This document shows, one piece after another, positions 1 to 9,046 of a stretch of DNA of 64,000 nucleotides. The stretch comes from Cellulomonas fimi ATCC 484 (GTDB lineage Bacteria; Actinomycetota; Actinomycetes; Actinomycetales; Cellulomonadaceae): contig NC_015514.1 in the NCBI RefSeq assembly GCF_000212695.1, positions 4,154,001 through 4,218,000 of the forward strand, written 5' to 3'. Under the pieces are notes generated by a model. The model did no database searches. It worked only from the letters and a program-made list of their open reading frames with translations, and was not told the DNA's origin. How positions within the stretch are numbered: position 1 is the first letter of the stretch; each line of letters opens with the position of its first letter. A program made the translations under genes and the position numbers.

Positions 1-3000
1 TACACCGAGCCGGAGATCCTGCGCACGTCGCTCGCGTCGGTGATCCTGCAGATGATCGCCGTGGGGGTCGCGGCGTCGCCCGACGACGTCACCGACTTCC
101 CCTTCGTCGACCCGCCCGACGTGCGGGCCGTGCGGGACGGCGTGCAGCTGCTGACCGAGCTCGGGGCGCTGGAGACGGTGCCGGTCGAACCCGTCGACGG
201 CTCGGGCCGGCCGACGAGCGTCACGCGGCTCACCGACACCGGGCGCGCTCTCGCGCAGCTGCCGATGGACCCGCGGCTCGCGCGGATGATCGTCGAGGGC
301 GGGCGTCGCGGGGTCGCGCGCGAGGTCATGGTGATCGCCGCCGCGCTGTCGATCCAGGACCCGCGCGAGCGTCCGGCCGAGGAGCGCGACCGCGCCGACC
401 AGCTGCACGGCCGGTTCGCCGACCCGACGTCGGACCTGCTCGCGTACCTCAACCTGTGGCAGTACCTGCGCGAGCAGCAGCGCGAGCTGTCGGGCAACGC
501 GTTCCGCCGGATGTGCCGGTCGGAGCACCTCAACTACCTGCGCATCCGCGAGTGGCAGGACGTCGTCACGCAGCTGCGCGAGCTGGCCAAGCCGCTCGGC
601 ATCCACGTCTCCCCGCTGCGCCCGGGATCCGGTCCCGCGCCCGGCGGCGAGACCGCGACGTCGCCAGGCGACACCGGCGCCTCCGCCTCGGACGGTCGCG
701 GTCCCGACGACACGGCCCGGGGGGCGCTGCGGCTCGAGTGGGACGCGGACCGGATCCACGTGAGCGTGCTGTCGGGGCTGCTGTCGCACATCGGGATGCA
801 GGAGGCGACGGAGGTCGCCGCACCGGCCCGGGGACCCGCTGCCGGCCGGGGGCGGCGGCCCGACCGGCGCGCGCGCAACGAGTACCTCGGCGCGCGCGGG
901 GCGCGGTTCGCGATCTTCCCCGGGTCCGGTCTCGCGAAGCGGCCGCCGGCGTGGGTCATGGCCGCCGAGCTCGTCGAGACGTCCCGCCTGTGGGCGCGCG
1001 ACGCGGCCCGCATCCAGCCCGAGTGGGCCGAGGAGGTCGGTGCCCACCTGGTCAGGCGCACGTACTCCGAGCCGGCGTGGTCGTCCAAGCAGGGCGCCGC
1101 GACCGCGTTCGAGAAGGTCCTGCTGTACGGCGTGCCGATCGTCGCGCAGCGGCGCGTCCTGTACGCCAAGGTCGACGCCGAGCACGCGCGCGAGCTGTTC
1201 GTGCGGCACGCGCTCGTGCAGGGCGAGTGGACGACCCACCACCAGTTCTTCCACGAGAACCGCCGCCTGCTCGCCGAGGCCGAGGGCCTGGAGGCGCGCG
1301 CCCGCCGCCGCGACCTCGTCGTCGACGACGACGTGCTGTTCGACTTCTACGACGAGCGGATCCCGTCCGACGTCGTCTCCGCCCGGCACTTCGACCAGTG
1401 GTGGAAGGGCGCCCGGCGACGCGACCCCGACCTGCTGACGTTCACGCGCGAGCTGCTCGTCGCCGACGACGCCGAGGCGATCGACGAGTCCGCGTTCCCG
1501 TCCCGCTGGCCGCAGGGCGACCTGCGCCTGCCGCTGACGTACCAGTTCCAGCCCGGCACCGAGGCCGACGGCGTCACGGTGCACGTCCCCCTCACGGCGC
1601 TGGCCCGGCTGACCCCCGACGGGTTCGACTGGATGGTGCCCGGCCTGCGCGAGGAGCTCGTCACCGCGACCATCCGCGCGCTGCCCAAGCCGGTCCGCGT
1701 GCAGCTGGTCCCGGCGCCCGACGTCGCGCGGTCCGTCGAGGCGTGGCTGCGCGAGCACACCGCGTCGTGGGAGGACACCGTGCGGGCCGGCGACGCCGCC
1801 CCGTCGTTCCGTGAGCTGTTCCGGCAGGCCGTGCGGGCCGTGCGCGACGTCGACGTGCCCGACGACGCGTTCGACGACGAGAAGCTGCCGCCGCACCTGC
1901 GGATGACGTTCCGCGTCGTCGGCGACCGCGGGGGCGTCGTGGACGAGGGCAAGGACCTGCTGACGCTCCAGCGGCGGCTCGCGTCACGCACCCAGCAGGC
2001 GGTCGACGCCGCCGTCCGGACGGCGGTGCGCGCGGCGATGGAGGAGGCACGCGCGTCCGCGGCTCCCGGGACGTCCGGCGACGCGGGCGCGCCGGGTGGC
2101 GCGCGCGCTCCGGGTGGCGAGGGGTCGGCTGCGCGTGCGCGTGGGGCGGGACCGGCAGCGGCTCCGGCCGCGGGCGTCCCCGCCGTGCCCGGCCCTGGCC
2201 CGTCCGCCACGGCGGCACCGCCGTCGCTCGAACGCACGGGCCTGCGGACCTGGCCCGACGACCTGCCGGGCGGCGCGCTCCCCGAGGTGCTCGAGGCGCG
2301 GGCCGCGGGCGTCGTCGTGCGCGCCTACCCGACGCTGGTCGACGAGGTGACGTCCGTCGCGGTGCGCACGCTCGCGGACGCCGCGGCGGTGCCGTCGGCG
2401 GCCCGCCGGGGCCTGCGCCGGCTGCTGCTGCTCGACGTCGGCCTCGCGACGGCCCGCATCACGACGCGCTGGTCGGGGACGCAGGCGCTCACGCTCGCTG
2501 CGAGCCCGTACCCGAGCACGGACGCGCTGGTCAGGGACGTGCAGCTCGCCGCGATCGACCGTCTGACGGCGCAGCACCTCGGCACCCGCACCGCCGCCGA
2601 CGTGCGCGACGCCGACGCGTACGCCGCCCTGCGCACCGCCGTCCGCGACGGGCTGGAGGACGCGGTCCACGCGGTCGTCACGGACCTCGTCGCGGTGCTG
2701 GGCGCGTGGCGGGAGCTCGAGGGCGACCTGCGCTCGTCGGCCAGCCTCGCGCTGCTCGCGACGGTGCAGGACGTGCGCGAGCAGTCCGCCGCGCTCGTGC
2801 ACGACGGGTTCGTCTCCGAGGTCGGCGCGGTCCGGCTGCCGCAGCTCACGCGGTACCTGCGCGCGGCGCGGCACCGGCTCGGCAAGGCCGCGGAGAACCC
2901 GCAGCGTGACGGCGACCTCGCGTGGCAGGTGCACGACGTCGAGGACCTGTACGACGACGCGGTGACCGCGGCCCGCGCGGCGGCCCCCGACGCGACGCGC

Positions 3001-3129
3001 GAGGCCGCGCTCGACGAGGTCCGCTGGCTGCTGCAGGAGCTGCGCGTCAGCCTGTTCGCGCAGCAGCTCGGCACCCCGGTCCCCGTGAGCCCGACCCGCA
3101 TCCGCAAGGCGCTGGCCGCGCTGCGCTGA
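1..3129 (+). CDS. hrpA: ATP-dependent RNA helicase HrpA, C-terminal part (5' end outside window)
   Basis: The frame is open from base 1, so the start and the DEAH motor core lie upstream of the window. About 1,042 residues are visible. The segment opens with a helicase motif typical of the DEAH/HrpA post-motor region (ILRTSLASVILQM). A HA2-like helical region follows, then an OB-fold-like stretch at about residues 255-345 (EYLGARGARFAIFPGS). The rest is the long DUF3418-type C-terminus that separates HrpA from other DEAH helicases. HrpA unwinds RNA and in E. coli rescues stalled or collided ribosomes. Two Gly/Ala/Pro-rich, poorly conserved insertions sit near visible residues 196-235 and 690-745. 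The gene stands apart from the convergent ABC operon downstream. Confidence 0.93.
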   Translation, partial: YTEPEILRTSLASVILQMIAVGVAASPDDVTDFPFVDPPDVRAVRDGVQLLTELGALETVPVEPVDGSGRPTSVTRLTDTGRALAQLPMDPRLARMIVEGGRRGVAREVMVIAAALSIQDPRERPAEERDRADQLHGRFADPTSDLLAYLNLWQYLREQQRELSGNAFRRMCRSEHLNYLRIREWQDVVTQLRELAKPLGIHVSPLRPGSGPAPGGETATSPGDTGASASDGRGPDDTARGALRLEWDADRIHVSVLSGLLSHIGMQEATEVAAPARGPAAGRGRRPDRRARNEYLGARGARFAIFPGSGLAKRPPAWVMAAELVETSRLWARDAARIQPEWAEEVGAHLVRRTYSEPAWSSKQGAATAFEKVLLYGVPIVAQRRVLYAKVDAEHARELFVRHALVQGEWTTHHQFFHENRRLLAEAEGLEARARRRDLVVDDDVLFDFYDERIPSDVVSARHFDQWWKGARRRDPDLLTFTRELLVADDAEAIDESAFPSRWPQGDLRLPLTYQFQPGTEADGVTVHVPLTALARLTPDGFDWMVPGLREELVTATIRALPKPVRVQLVPAPDVARSVEAWLREHTASWEDTVRAGDAAPSFRELFRQAVRAVRDVDVPDDAFDDEKLPPHLRMTFRVVGDRGGVVDEGKDLLTLQRRLASRTQQAVDAAVRTAVRAAMEEARASAAPGTSGDAGAPGGARAPGGEGSAARARGAGPAAAPAAGVPAVPGPGPSATAAPPSLERTGLRTWPDDLPGGALPEVLEARAAGVVVRAYPTLVDEVTSVAVRTLADAAAVPSAARRGLRRLLLLDVGLATARITTRWSGTQALTLAASPYPSTDALVRDVQLAAIDRLTAQHLGTRTAADVRDADAYAALRTAVRDGLEDAVHAVVTDLVAVLGAWRELEGDLRSSASLALLATVQDVREQSAALVHDGFVSEVGAVRLPQLTRYLRAARHRLGKAAENPQRDGDLAWQVHDVEDLYDDAVTAARAAAPDATREAALDEVRWLLQELRVSLFAQQLGTPVPVSPTRIRKALAALR

Positions 3130-3141
3130 CCGGCGGGCGGC

Positions 3142-3200
3142 CGTGGCACCGACGTGGGTCACGCCCGCGGGCCGGGGACGCCGCCCCCGCCGGTGCCACG
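3142..3200. terminator. inverted repeat between convergent hrpA and ABC permease genes
   Basis: A 10-base stem (3142-3151 with 3191-3200) encloses a GC-rich loop that can itself fold. It lies between two convergent stop codons, so it could end transcription from both sides. There is no T-tract, so intrinsic termination is only inferred. Confidence 0.35.
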
Positions 3201-3227
3201 TGCGGCGGTCGCCCGCCGCGCCGTCCG

Positions 3228-4028
3228 TCAGCGTCGGCGTGCGAACAGCAGGCCCGCGGCGACCCGCGCGACGAGGAAGATGCCCGCGCACCACGCGACC
3301 GCCGACACCCACGTCGACGTCGCGAGCGGCAGGCCGAGGAGCAGGCTGCGCATCGTGTCCGTCACGGGGGTGACCGGGTTCCACGCCGCGATCGTCTCCA
3401 GCACCGACGGCATCGACTCCGGCGGGACGAACGCGCTCGACACGTACGGCAGGAACAGGATGACGAACGTGAAGCCGCTCGCCGCCTCAGGCCCGGACGC
3501 GAGGATCCCCACGGCGACGCCGACCCAGGTGAGCGCGAGGACGAACAGCGCGACCAGCCCGAGCGCGCCGAGCCAGTCGAGCAGCGTCGCGTCGGGGCTG
3601 AACCCGACGAGGAACGCGGCGCCGACGACCAGCGCGCTCGACACCGCGTTGCGCGCCATGCTCGCGACCACGTGCCCCGTCACGACGCCCGTGGGGCGGA
3701 TCGGCATGGACCGGAAGCGGTCGATGATGCCGTTGGTCATGTCCGACGCCATCTCGACCGCGGTGTTCGCGGCGCCGTAGCCCGCGGTGAGCAGGATGAT
3801 GCCCGGCACGACGAAGTCGACGTAGCGCCCGCTCGGGTCGATCGCCCCGCCGAACACGTACGTGAACATCAGCAGGAGCATCACGGGCAGCATCACCGAG
3901 ATCAGCAGCGTGTCGAGCTGCCGGGTGGTGCGGCGCAGCGTGCGGCCGACCAGCGCGGACGTGTCCCGCAGTCCGGTGCCGCGTCCTTCCTGGTCGGTGA
4001 CGGGTGCGGGGGCGAGCAGCGTGGTCAT
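3228..4028 (-). CDS. ABC-2 type drug-export permease (DrrB-like)
   Basis: This 266-residue integral membrane protein has about six hydrophobic segments (for example LISVMLPVMLLLMFTYVFGG near the N-terminus). It has the layout of DrrB-type permeases, including a hydrophilic loop with NGIIDRFRSMPI that is typical of this family. With the ATPase encoded just upstream it would form an exporter for drugs or lipids in the cytoplasmic membrane. Its ATG overlaps the ATPase stop codon by four bases (ATGA at 4025-4028), which points to translational coupling and one operon. The substrate is unknown. The neighbouring TetR regulator is the likely controller. Confidence 0.88.
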   Translation of the reverse strand: MTTLLAPAPVTDQEGRGTGLRDTSALVGRTLRRTTRQLDTLLISVMLPVMLLLMFTYVFGGAIDPSGRYVDFVVPGIILLTAGYGAANTAVEMASDMTNGIIDRFRSMPIRPTGVVTGHVVASMARNAVSSALVVGAAFLVGFSPDATLLDWLGALGLVALFVLALTWVGVAVGILASGPEAASGFTFVILFLPYVSSAFVPPESMPSVLETIAAWNPVTPVTDTMRSLLLGLPLATSTWVSAVAWCAGIFLVARVAAGLLFARRR

Positions 4029-4972
4029 CGGGTCTCCCGGGGGTGCGGACCGGCGGCGCCGGCGAGGATCGGGTCGGTCGGGCGGGCACCGTCGGCGTCC
4101 GTGGGCGCGGGCCTGCCGGTCAGCTCGAGGAACACGTCGTCGAGCGTGGGCTCACGCACCTGCCACGCGGCGACGTCGAGCGGCCGCGACGCGACGTCCC
4201 CGAGGATCCGGTGCACGTCTGTGACGGAGCCGTCCGTCGGGACCCGCTGGACGGTGCCGTCGCGCAGGACGAGCTCGACGTGCGCCGACCCGACGGTCCG
4301 CTTGAGCTGCGCGGCGGTGCCCTCGGCGATGACGTGCCCGTGGTCGATGACGACGATCCGGTCCGCGAGCCGGTCGGCCTCCTCGAGGTACTGCGTGGTG
4401 AGCAGGAGCGTCGCGCCTGCGTCGACGACCCCGCGGATGACGTCCCAGAGGTCGCCGCGGCTGCGCGGGTCGAGGCCCGTGGTCGGCTCGTCGAGGAACA
4501 CGACGTGCGGCCGGCTGAGCAGGCTGACGGCCAGGTCGAGGCGTCGCCGCATGCCTCCGGAGTACGTCTTGACGAGCCGGCGGGCGGCGTCGGTGAGGTC
4601 GAACAGCTCGAGCATCGCGGCGGTCCGGGTGCGCACCTCGCGCGGGCCGAGGTGGGCGAGGCGCGCCATGAGCCGGAGGTTCTCCTCGCCGGTGAGCAGC
4701 TCGTCGACCGCGGCGTACTGGCCGGTGAGGCTGATCGCGGAACGGACGCGGGCGGGCTCGCGCTCGACGTCGGCCCCGGCGACGGTCGCGGTGCCGCTGT
4801 CGGGACGCAGGAGCGTCGACAGGATGCGGACGGTCGTGGTCTTGCCGGCGCCGTTGGGGCCCAGCAGCGCGAGCACCTCGCCGCGGTGGACGTCGAGGTC
4901 GACGCCGTCGAGCACGGTGACGTCGCCGTAGGCCTTGCGCAGCCTGCGGGCGACGACGATCGGGTCTGCCAT
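4025..4972 (-). CDS. ABC transporter ATP-binding protein (DrrA-like)
   Basis: This 315-residue nucleotide-binding subunit has Walker A GPNGAGKTT near residue 40, signature YSGGMRRRL, Walker B VVFLDEPTTGLD and an H-loop region followed by the LTTQYLEEADRLAD motif of DrrA proteins. A C-terminal DrrA-type extension contains EPTLDDVFLELTG. I chose the ATG at 4972 because AAGGAGGAG lies 5 bases upstream; longer in-frame starts would run through the operator. It energises the permease encoded next to it and is divergent from the TetR gene. The shared 80-base intergenic region carries a perfect palindrome, so TetR repression is likely. Confidence 0.92.
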   Translation of the reverse strand: MADPIVVARRLRKAYGDVTVLDGVDLDVHRGEVLALLGPNGAGKTTTVRILSTLLRPDSGTATVAGADVEREPARVRSAISLTGQYAAVDELLTGEENLRLMARLAHLGPREVRTRTAAMLELFDLTDAARRLVKTYSGGMRRRLDLAVSLLSRPHVVFLDEPTTGLDPRSRGDLWDVIRGVVDAGATLLLTTQYLEEADRLADRIVVIDHGHVIAEGTAAQLKRTVGSAHVELVLRDGTVQRVPTDGSVTDVHRILGDVASRPLDVAAWQVREPTLDDVFLELTGRPAPTDADGARPTDPILAGAAGPHPRETR

Positions 4973-5003
4973 CACTCCTCCTTCTGTGTACGTCGTAAAC
5001 TGT

Positions 5004-5022
5004 GTGTGTATGTCATACACAC
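5004..5022. promoter_or_regulatory. 19-bp perfect palindrome, putative TetR operator
   Basis: GTGTGTATG-T-CATACACAC is a perfect inverted repeat centred at 5013. It sits in a locally AT-rich gap between the divergent ABC operon and the TetR gene. A -10-like TATAGG follows at 5025-5030 on the plus strand. Position and symmetry fit the operator of the adjacent regulator. Confidence 0.75.
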
Positions 5023-5052
5023 TTATAGGATCGGGCGTCAAGGAGGTGCGAC

Positions 5053-6378
5053 GTGGAGCAGGGACGACCGGAGGGCGACGCGACCGGCGACGACGCGACG
5101 GACGAGGTGACGGCGACCCGTGAGGACGCCGACGCGCGCCGCGAGCTCGACGCCCTGCGGCGCGACCGCGAGAAGGCCGAGCGCGCCGCCGCCAAGGAGG
5201 CCGAACGGGCCCGGCGGGACCGCGAGAAGGCCGAGCGCACCGCCGCCCGGGACGCCGAGCGCGCGCAGCGCGACGCCGACCGCCGTCGCCGGGACGAGGA
5301 GAAGGCCGAGCAGGACCGGCTCAAGGCGCTCCGACAGGCCGAGGAGGCCCGCGAGCGCGCCCTGCTCGACGCGCAGCGCGACCGCGAGCGCCGCGAGACC
5401 GAGGCCCGCAAGGAGGCCGAGCGCGCGCAGGCCGAGCGCGAGCGTGCCGCACGTGACGCGGCACGGGAGGCCGGTCGCGCCCTGCGAGAGGCCGAGAAGG
5501 CCGCGCGCGACGCCGCTCTCGCGCAGCAGCGCGCGGCACGCGAGGCCGAGCGCGCACGCCGCGAGGCCGCCCGCGCGGGGACCGACCCCGCACCCGCGCT
5601 CACCGTCGACGCCGCCGCCCTCCCGCCCGACCTGGCGGTGCTGTGGCGCGTCCCCGAGCCGCCGCGGCGCGGGCCCCGTCCCGGCCTGACCCTCGACGCG
5701 ATCGCCGACGCCGCCGTCGCGCTCGCCGACGCCGAAGGGATCGGGGCGGTCTCGATGGCCCGCCTCGCCGAGTCCCTCGGCTTCACGACGATGTCGCTCT
5801 ACCGGTACGTCGCGTCGAAGGACGAGGTCGTGAGCCTCATGGCCGACCGCGCCAGCGGACGCCCGCCCGCCGTGGGCCGGGAGGTCGGCGACTGGCGCGC
5901 GCGCCTCGAGCTCCTGGTCGCGCTGCAGCAGCCGGTCCTGCACGCCCACCCGTGGCTCGCGCACGCCGGCACCGTCCTGCACGCGATCGGCCCGAACCGG
6001 CTGGCGTGGATGGAGGCCATGATCGCCGCGCTCGAGGACACCCCGCTCGGGGAGGACGAGAAGGTGGCGGCCGTCGGCATCCTCGCGCACCACCAGCTCG
6101 GCGAGCTCACGCTCTACGCGTCGTGGGCCGAGCGCGAGCGGACGGTGCAGGAGGCCACGGCGTCCCCGTACGACATGGACGGGCTCCTGCTCGCCGTCGC
6201 GACGCCCGACGCGCACCCCGCGGTCCGTCGCGCGGCGTCCGCGGGGGCGTTCGGCGCCGAGCTCGAGTCGTCGCCGGTGTCGTTCGGGACGCGCCTGGTG
6301 CTGGACGGCATCGCGGCGCTCGTGGCGCGTGCCGAGCGTGCGGGGCATGACGGGCCGGCGGGGGCGCCGGGGCGCTGA
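5053..6378 (+). CDS. TetR-family repressor with a long N-terminal coiled coil
   Basis: The protein has 441 residues, about twice a normal TetR protein. Residues 24-175 are almost entirely Arg, Glu, Ala, Asp and Lys in quasi-repeats such as DREKAER and EAERARR, a strongly predicted charged coiled coil. A linker (PPDLAVLWRVPEPP) leads to a canonical TetR helix-turn-helix at about 213-258 (LAESLGFTTMSLYRYVASK). A C-terminal ligand-binding domain of the TetR_C type found near drug transporters follows. GTG 5053 has AGGAGG at 5041-5046. It is divergent from a DrrAB-like exporter with a palindrome between them, so it most likely represses that operon and itself. The function of the coiled coil is unknown; oligomerisation is an inference. 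Confidence 0.88.
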   Translation: MEQGRPEGDATGDDATDEVTATREDADARRELDALRRDREKAERAAAKEAERARRDREKAERTAARDAERAQRDADRRRRDEEKAEQDRLKALRQAEEARERALLDAQRDRERRETEARKEAERAQAERERAARDAAREAGRALREAEKAARDAALAQQRAAREAERARREAARAGTDPAPALTVDAAALPPDLAVLWRVPEPPRRGPRPGLTLDAIADAAVALADAEGIGAVSMARLAESLGFTTMSLYRYVASKDEVVSLMADRASGRPPAVGREVGDWRARLELLVALQQPVLHAHPWLAHAGTVLHAIGPNRLAWMEAMIAALEDTPLGEDEKVAAVGILAHHQLGELTLYASWAERERTVQEATASPYDMDGLLLAVATPDAHPAVRRAASAGAFGAELESSPVSFGTRLVLDGIAALVARAERAGHDGPAGAPGR

Positions 6379-6523
6379 CCGTCCAGTCCGGGGCGCGCGC
6401 GCCCGGCGGGGGGCGTCCGGGCACCACCGACCGAGCCGTCCACAGCCCCTGCCCGGCGGAGCGGCTCCACGGACCGCGAGCGCCCGGCACCCGCCTGTCG
6501 GCGGCCCACGCCAGACTGGCGGC

Positions 6524-7210
6524 GTGACCCAGAACCCCACGGCCCCGCCCCCGACGGACGCTACGGCGCCGGCCGTGCCGGCCGCACTCACGGACACCGA
6601 CCCGGCGCCGCTCACGGACACCGACCCGGCGCCGCCGGCACGCCCGGTCCCGGCCGGCGCGCGGTGCTTCGGCGACGGCGACCCGCTCTACGAGCGGTAC
6701 CACGACGAGGAGTGGGGCGTCCCGGTGCACGGCGAGGAGGCGCTGTTCGAGCGCATCGCGCTCGAGGGCTTCCAGTCCGGGCTCGCCTGGATCACGATCC
6801 TGCGCAAGCGGCCCGCCTTCCGCGCGGCGTTCGCCGGCTTCGACCCGGAGGCGGTCGCCGCGTTCGACGAGGACGACGTCGCGCGGCTCATGGCCGACGC
6901 GGGGATCGTGCGGAACCGCGCCAAGATCGAGGCGACCGTGGTCAACGCCCGCGCGCTGCGGGCGCTGCACGAGGCGGGCCGGACGCTGGACGAGGTCGTC
7001 TGGTCGCACGCACCGGCACGCTCGGACCACGTCAGGCCCGTGACCTGGTCCGACGTCCCGGCAGCCACGGCGGAGTCGCGTGCGCTGGCCAAGGAGCTCA
7101 AGTCGCTCGGCTTCCGCTTCGTCGGCCCGACGACCGCCTACGCCGCCATGCAGGCCTGCGGACTGGTGGACGACCACCGCGCCGGGTGCCCCTCGGTGGC
7201 CCGCCCCTGA
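6524..7210 (+). CDS. tag: DNA-3-methyladenine glycosylase I
   Basis: This 228-residue base-excision repair enzyme removes 3-methyladenine from DNA. After a poorly conserved 40-residue N-terminus with a duplicated LTDTDPAP, the family signature begins: RCFGDGDPLYERYHDEEWG, then EGFQSGLAWITILRKR. The C-terminus has DDHRAGC. Cys and His near the start plus His and Cys in the final motif match the zinc site known in E. coli Tag. I chose GTG 6524 because a -10-like CAGACT at 6512-6517 lies six bases upstream, as in other apparently leaderless genes here. The stop codon begins a 14-bp tandem repeat. Confidence 0.92.
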   Translation: MTQNPTAPPPTDATAPAVPAALTDTDPAPLTDTDPAPPARPVPAGARCFGDGDPLYERYHDEEWGVPVHGEEALFERIALEGFQSGLAWITILRKRPAFRAAFAGFDPEAVAAFDEDDVARLMADAGIVRNRAKIEATVVNARALRALHEAGRTLDEVVWSHAPARSDHVRPVTWSDVPAATAESRALAKELKSLGFRFVGPTTAYAAMQACGLVDDHRAGCPSVARP

Positions 7211-7249
7211 CGCCCCGCCCGTGACGCCCCGCCCGTGACGCCCCGCCGG
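7208..7249. repeat. 14-bp tandem repeat, three copies, starting at the tag stop codon
   Basis: The unit TGACGCCCCGCCCG is repeated at 7208, 7222 and 7236; the last copy differs slightly. The first TGA is the tag stop codon, so the array provides repeated stop codons in successive frames. Confidence 0.85.
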
Positions 7250-7322
7250 CGCGCTGCTCCCCCTGGGTGACGCCCTCGGCCCGCCCGTGGCCGCCTCGGA
7301 CACGGCGGTTAGGATTCGCGGC

Positions 7323-7538
7323 ATGACGGACACCCACGACCCCGACGGGCGGCTCGACGCCGTGCGTGCGGCGGCCGCTGCGCTGTCCGACCCCACGGCC
7401 GTCGACGCCGAGGTCCTCGCGGCCGTGCACGACGGGCTGCGCGAGGTCCCGGCGGGCTCGCCCACCTCGTGGTTCGACGTGCCCACGCAGCGCAGCCGTG
7501 TGCGTCACGGCCACCTCACGCCGCGCCGCCGCCACTGA
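7323..7538 (+). CDS. small hypothetical protein (71 aa)
   Basis: The ATG at 7323 is preceded by TAGGAT (7310-7315) seven bases upstream, a pattern shared by several likely leaderless genes in this window. The product is 71 residues, Ala/Asp-rich at first (RLDAVRAAAAALSDPTAVDAEV) in an apparently helical stretch, then a polar basic tail ending in RRRH. I recognise no domain. It lies between tag and the SAM-riboswitch operon on the same strand. Codon use is typical of the window, which supports a real gene, but expression is inferred only from the promoter-like element. Confidence 0.55.
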   Translation: MTDTHDPDGRLDAVRAAAAALSDPTAVDAEVLAAVHDGLREVPAGSPTSWFDVPTQRSRVRHGHLTPRRRH

Positions 7539-7747
7539 CGCCCCTCGGCGCACCGCCGCCGGGAGCCCGACCCCAGGGCACGGGCACCGCCGTCGTCGCG
7601 CCGCCCGTGCCGGTGGGGCCGGCAGGACGGCGCCGGGCGCTGCGACAGGGCCGACGGCGGGCGCGCCTTGCCGGCCACGCGCCTCGCCGCACGACCCGTC
7701 CCGGAGGGCTAGGGGGCGGACACCTGCGTCTCACCCATCGAGCGACG
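7539..7747. other. intergenic stretch with no recognised gene
   Basis: This GC-rich interval precedes the metF promoter. I find no coding frame with typical codon use, no tRNA and no clear terminator in it. Confidence 0.5.
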
Positions 7748-7777
7748 TTGCCCACCATGTGGTCGGCGGTCTAGCAT
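7748..7777 (+). promoter_or_regulatory. putative promoter of the metF-metE operon
   Basis: TTGCCC at 7748-7753 and TAGCAT at 7772-7777 are separated by 18 bases. This would start transcription just at the 5' edge of the SAM riboswitch. Confidence 0.6.
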
Positions 7778-7783
7778 CACGAC

Positions 7784-7876
7784 AACCATCCAGAGCGGCC
7801 GAGAGACCTGGCTCGACGACGCCGCAGCAACCCCCCTCCTGGCGAGGGTGTGGGTGCTTCCGCCAGGGTCGATGGA
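7784..7876 (+). ncRNA. SAM riboswitch (SAM-I/SAM-IV superfamily)
   Basis: The RNA shows the shared core of SAM-I and SAM-IV aptamers: AGAGCGGC, CGAGAGACCTGGCTCGACGA, GCAGCAACC and GGTGCTTCCGCC, closing with GGGTCGATGG. It sits between a promoter and metF-metE, the expected target. Actinobacterial versions are often SAM-IV, but I cannot separate the classes reliably by eye. The metF start codon abuts the 3' stem, so control of translation initiation is likely: SAM binding would hide the start region. Confidence 0.87.
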
Positions 7877-9046
7877 GTGAGTGATGTCCCTGCACCACGC
7901 GTGTCCCGGCGACCGCCGGCACCGCCGCACCCACCGGACACCCCGGACCCGGCCGTGAGCGCGCCCACGGTCTCCCCCGCCGGCACCGTCCCGGACGAGG
8001 CGCTCGGGACCCGCACGGTCAGCCGCCGCGCAACGGGTCCGCACGTCGCCGCCGTCGACCGCCCGCTCGCGGCCGTGGACCGCCCGACGGTGTCGTTCGA
8101 GCTGTTCCCGCCGCGCAACCCCGGCGCAGCGCCGCGCCTCTGGGACACCATCCAGCACCTCGCCGACGCGCACCCCGACTTCGTGTCGGTGACCTACGGG
8201 GCGTCGGGCAGCACCCGGCAGACGACGCGCGCGCTGGTCCGCCGCCTGCTGCGCGAGACGTCGCTCAACCCCATCGCCCACCTCACGTGCGTCGGCACGT
8301 CGCGCGCCGAGATCACGGCGATCGTCGAGGAGTTCCTCGACGAGGGCGCACGCTCGTTCCTGGCGCTGCGCGGCGACCCGCCGGCCGGGCAGCCGGACTG
8401 GCAGCCCCACCCCGACGGACTCCACACCGCGAGCGAGCTGGTCGAGCTGCTCCGCGAGATCGAGTCGCGGCGCTGCGCGGGAAGCCCGTCGCAGGCGGTG
8501 CGCGCCCGGGTCCGCCCGTTGTCGGTCGCCGTCGCGGCGTTCCCGCGCGGCAACGCCGCGACCGGCGGCACGCGTGCGCAGGACGTCGCGTCGCTGCTGG
8601 CCAAGCAGGAGGCCGGCGCGGACTTCGCGATCACGCAGCTCTTCTTCGACGCCGAGGCGTACCTCGGGCTCGTCGCCGAGGCGCGCGACGCGGGCGTGAC
8701 GATCCCGATCGTGCCCGGCATCATCCCGGCGACCGACCCGGCCCGGCTGCTGCGGGTGCAGGACCTCTCCGGCGTCCCCGTCCCGCGCGACCTGCTCGAC
8801 CTGCTCGGCTCGGCCGACGACGACGTGGAGCGCCACCGCCGCGGCGTGCGGTACGGCGTCGACCTCGTCCGGGGCGTCCTCGACGGCGGCGCGCCCGGCG
8901 TCCACCTGTACACGTTCAACCAGCACCACGCCGCGCTCGACCTGCTCGAAGGAGCAGGGCTCGACGGCGGGGCGCGCACCGGCCGGCAGGCCGCACCGGA
9001 CCCGACGTCACCCGACCCCACCCACGAGGGACAGACACCGCGATGA
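7877..9046 (+). CDS. metF: 5,10-methylenetetrahydrofolate reductase
   Basis: MetF reduces methylenetetrahydrofolate to 5-methyltetrahydrofolate, the methyl donor for MetE. The conserved part starts near residue 72 with [12 protein letters not shown] and continues with [30 protein letters not shown] and a C-terminal PGVHLYTFN. The length of 389 residues from GTG 7877 includes about 70 residues of Pro/Thr-rich sequence absent from ordinary MetF. The true start is uncertain; GTG 7877 is the first start compatible with the riboswitch. No strong Shine-Dalgarno is visible, in keeping with riboswitch-controlled initiation. The stop overlaps the metE start by four bases. Confidence 0.93.
   Translation: MSDVPAPRVSRRPPAPPHPPDTPDPAVSAPTVSPAGTVPDEALGTRTVSRRATGPHVAAVDRPLAAVDRPTVSFELFPPRNPGAAPRLWDTIQHLADAHPDFVSVTYGASGSTRQTTRALVRRLLRETSLNPIAHLTCVGTSRAEITAIVEEFLDEGARSFLALRGDPPAGQPDWQPHPDGLHTASELVELLREIESRRCAGSPSQAVRARVRPLSVAVAAFPRGNAATGGTRAQDVASLLAKQEAGADFAITQLFFDAEAYLGLVAEARDAGVTIPIVPGIIPATDPARLLRVQDLSGVPVPRDLLDLLGSADDDVERHRRGVRYGVDLVRGVLDGGAPGVHLYTFNQHHAALDLLEGAGLDGGARTGRQAAPDPTSPDPTHEGQTPR

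Noticed and set aside
456..1814. Long Arg/Pro/Ala-rich reading frames overlapping hrpA and most other genes on both strands
   Set aside because: High GC leaves long stop-free frames; their proteins are Arg/Pro/Ala-rich with no motifs, and the overlapping frame has the recognisable domains.
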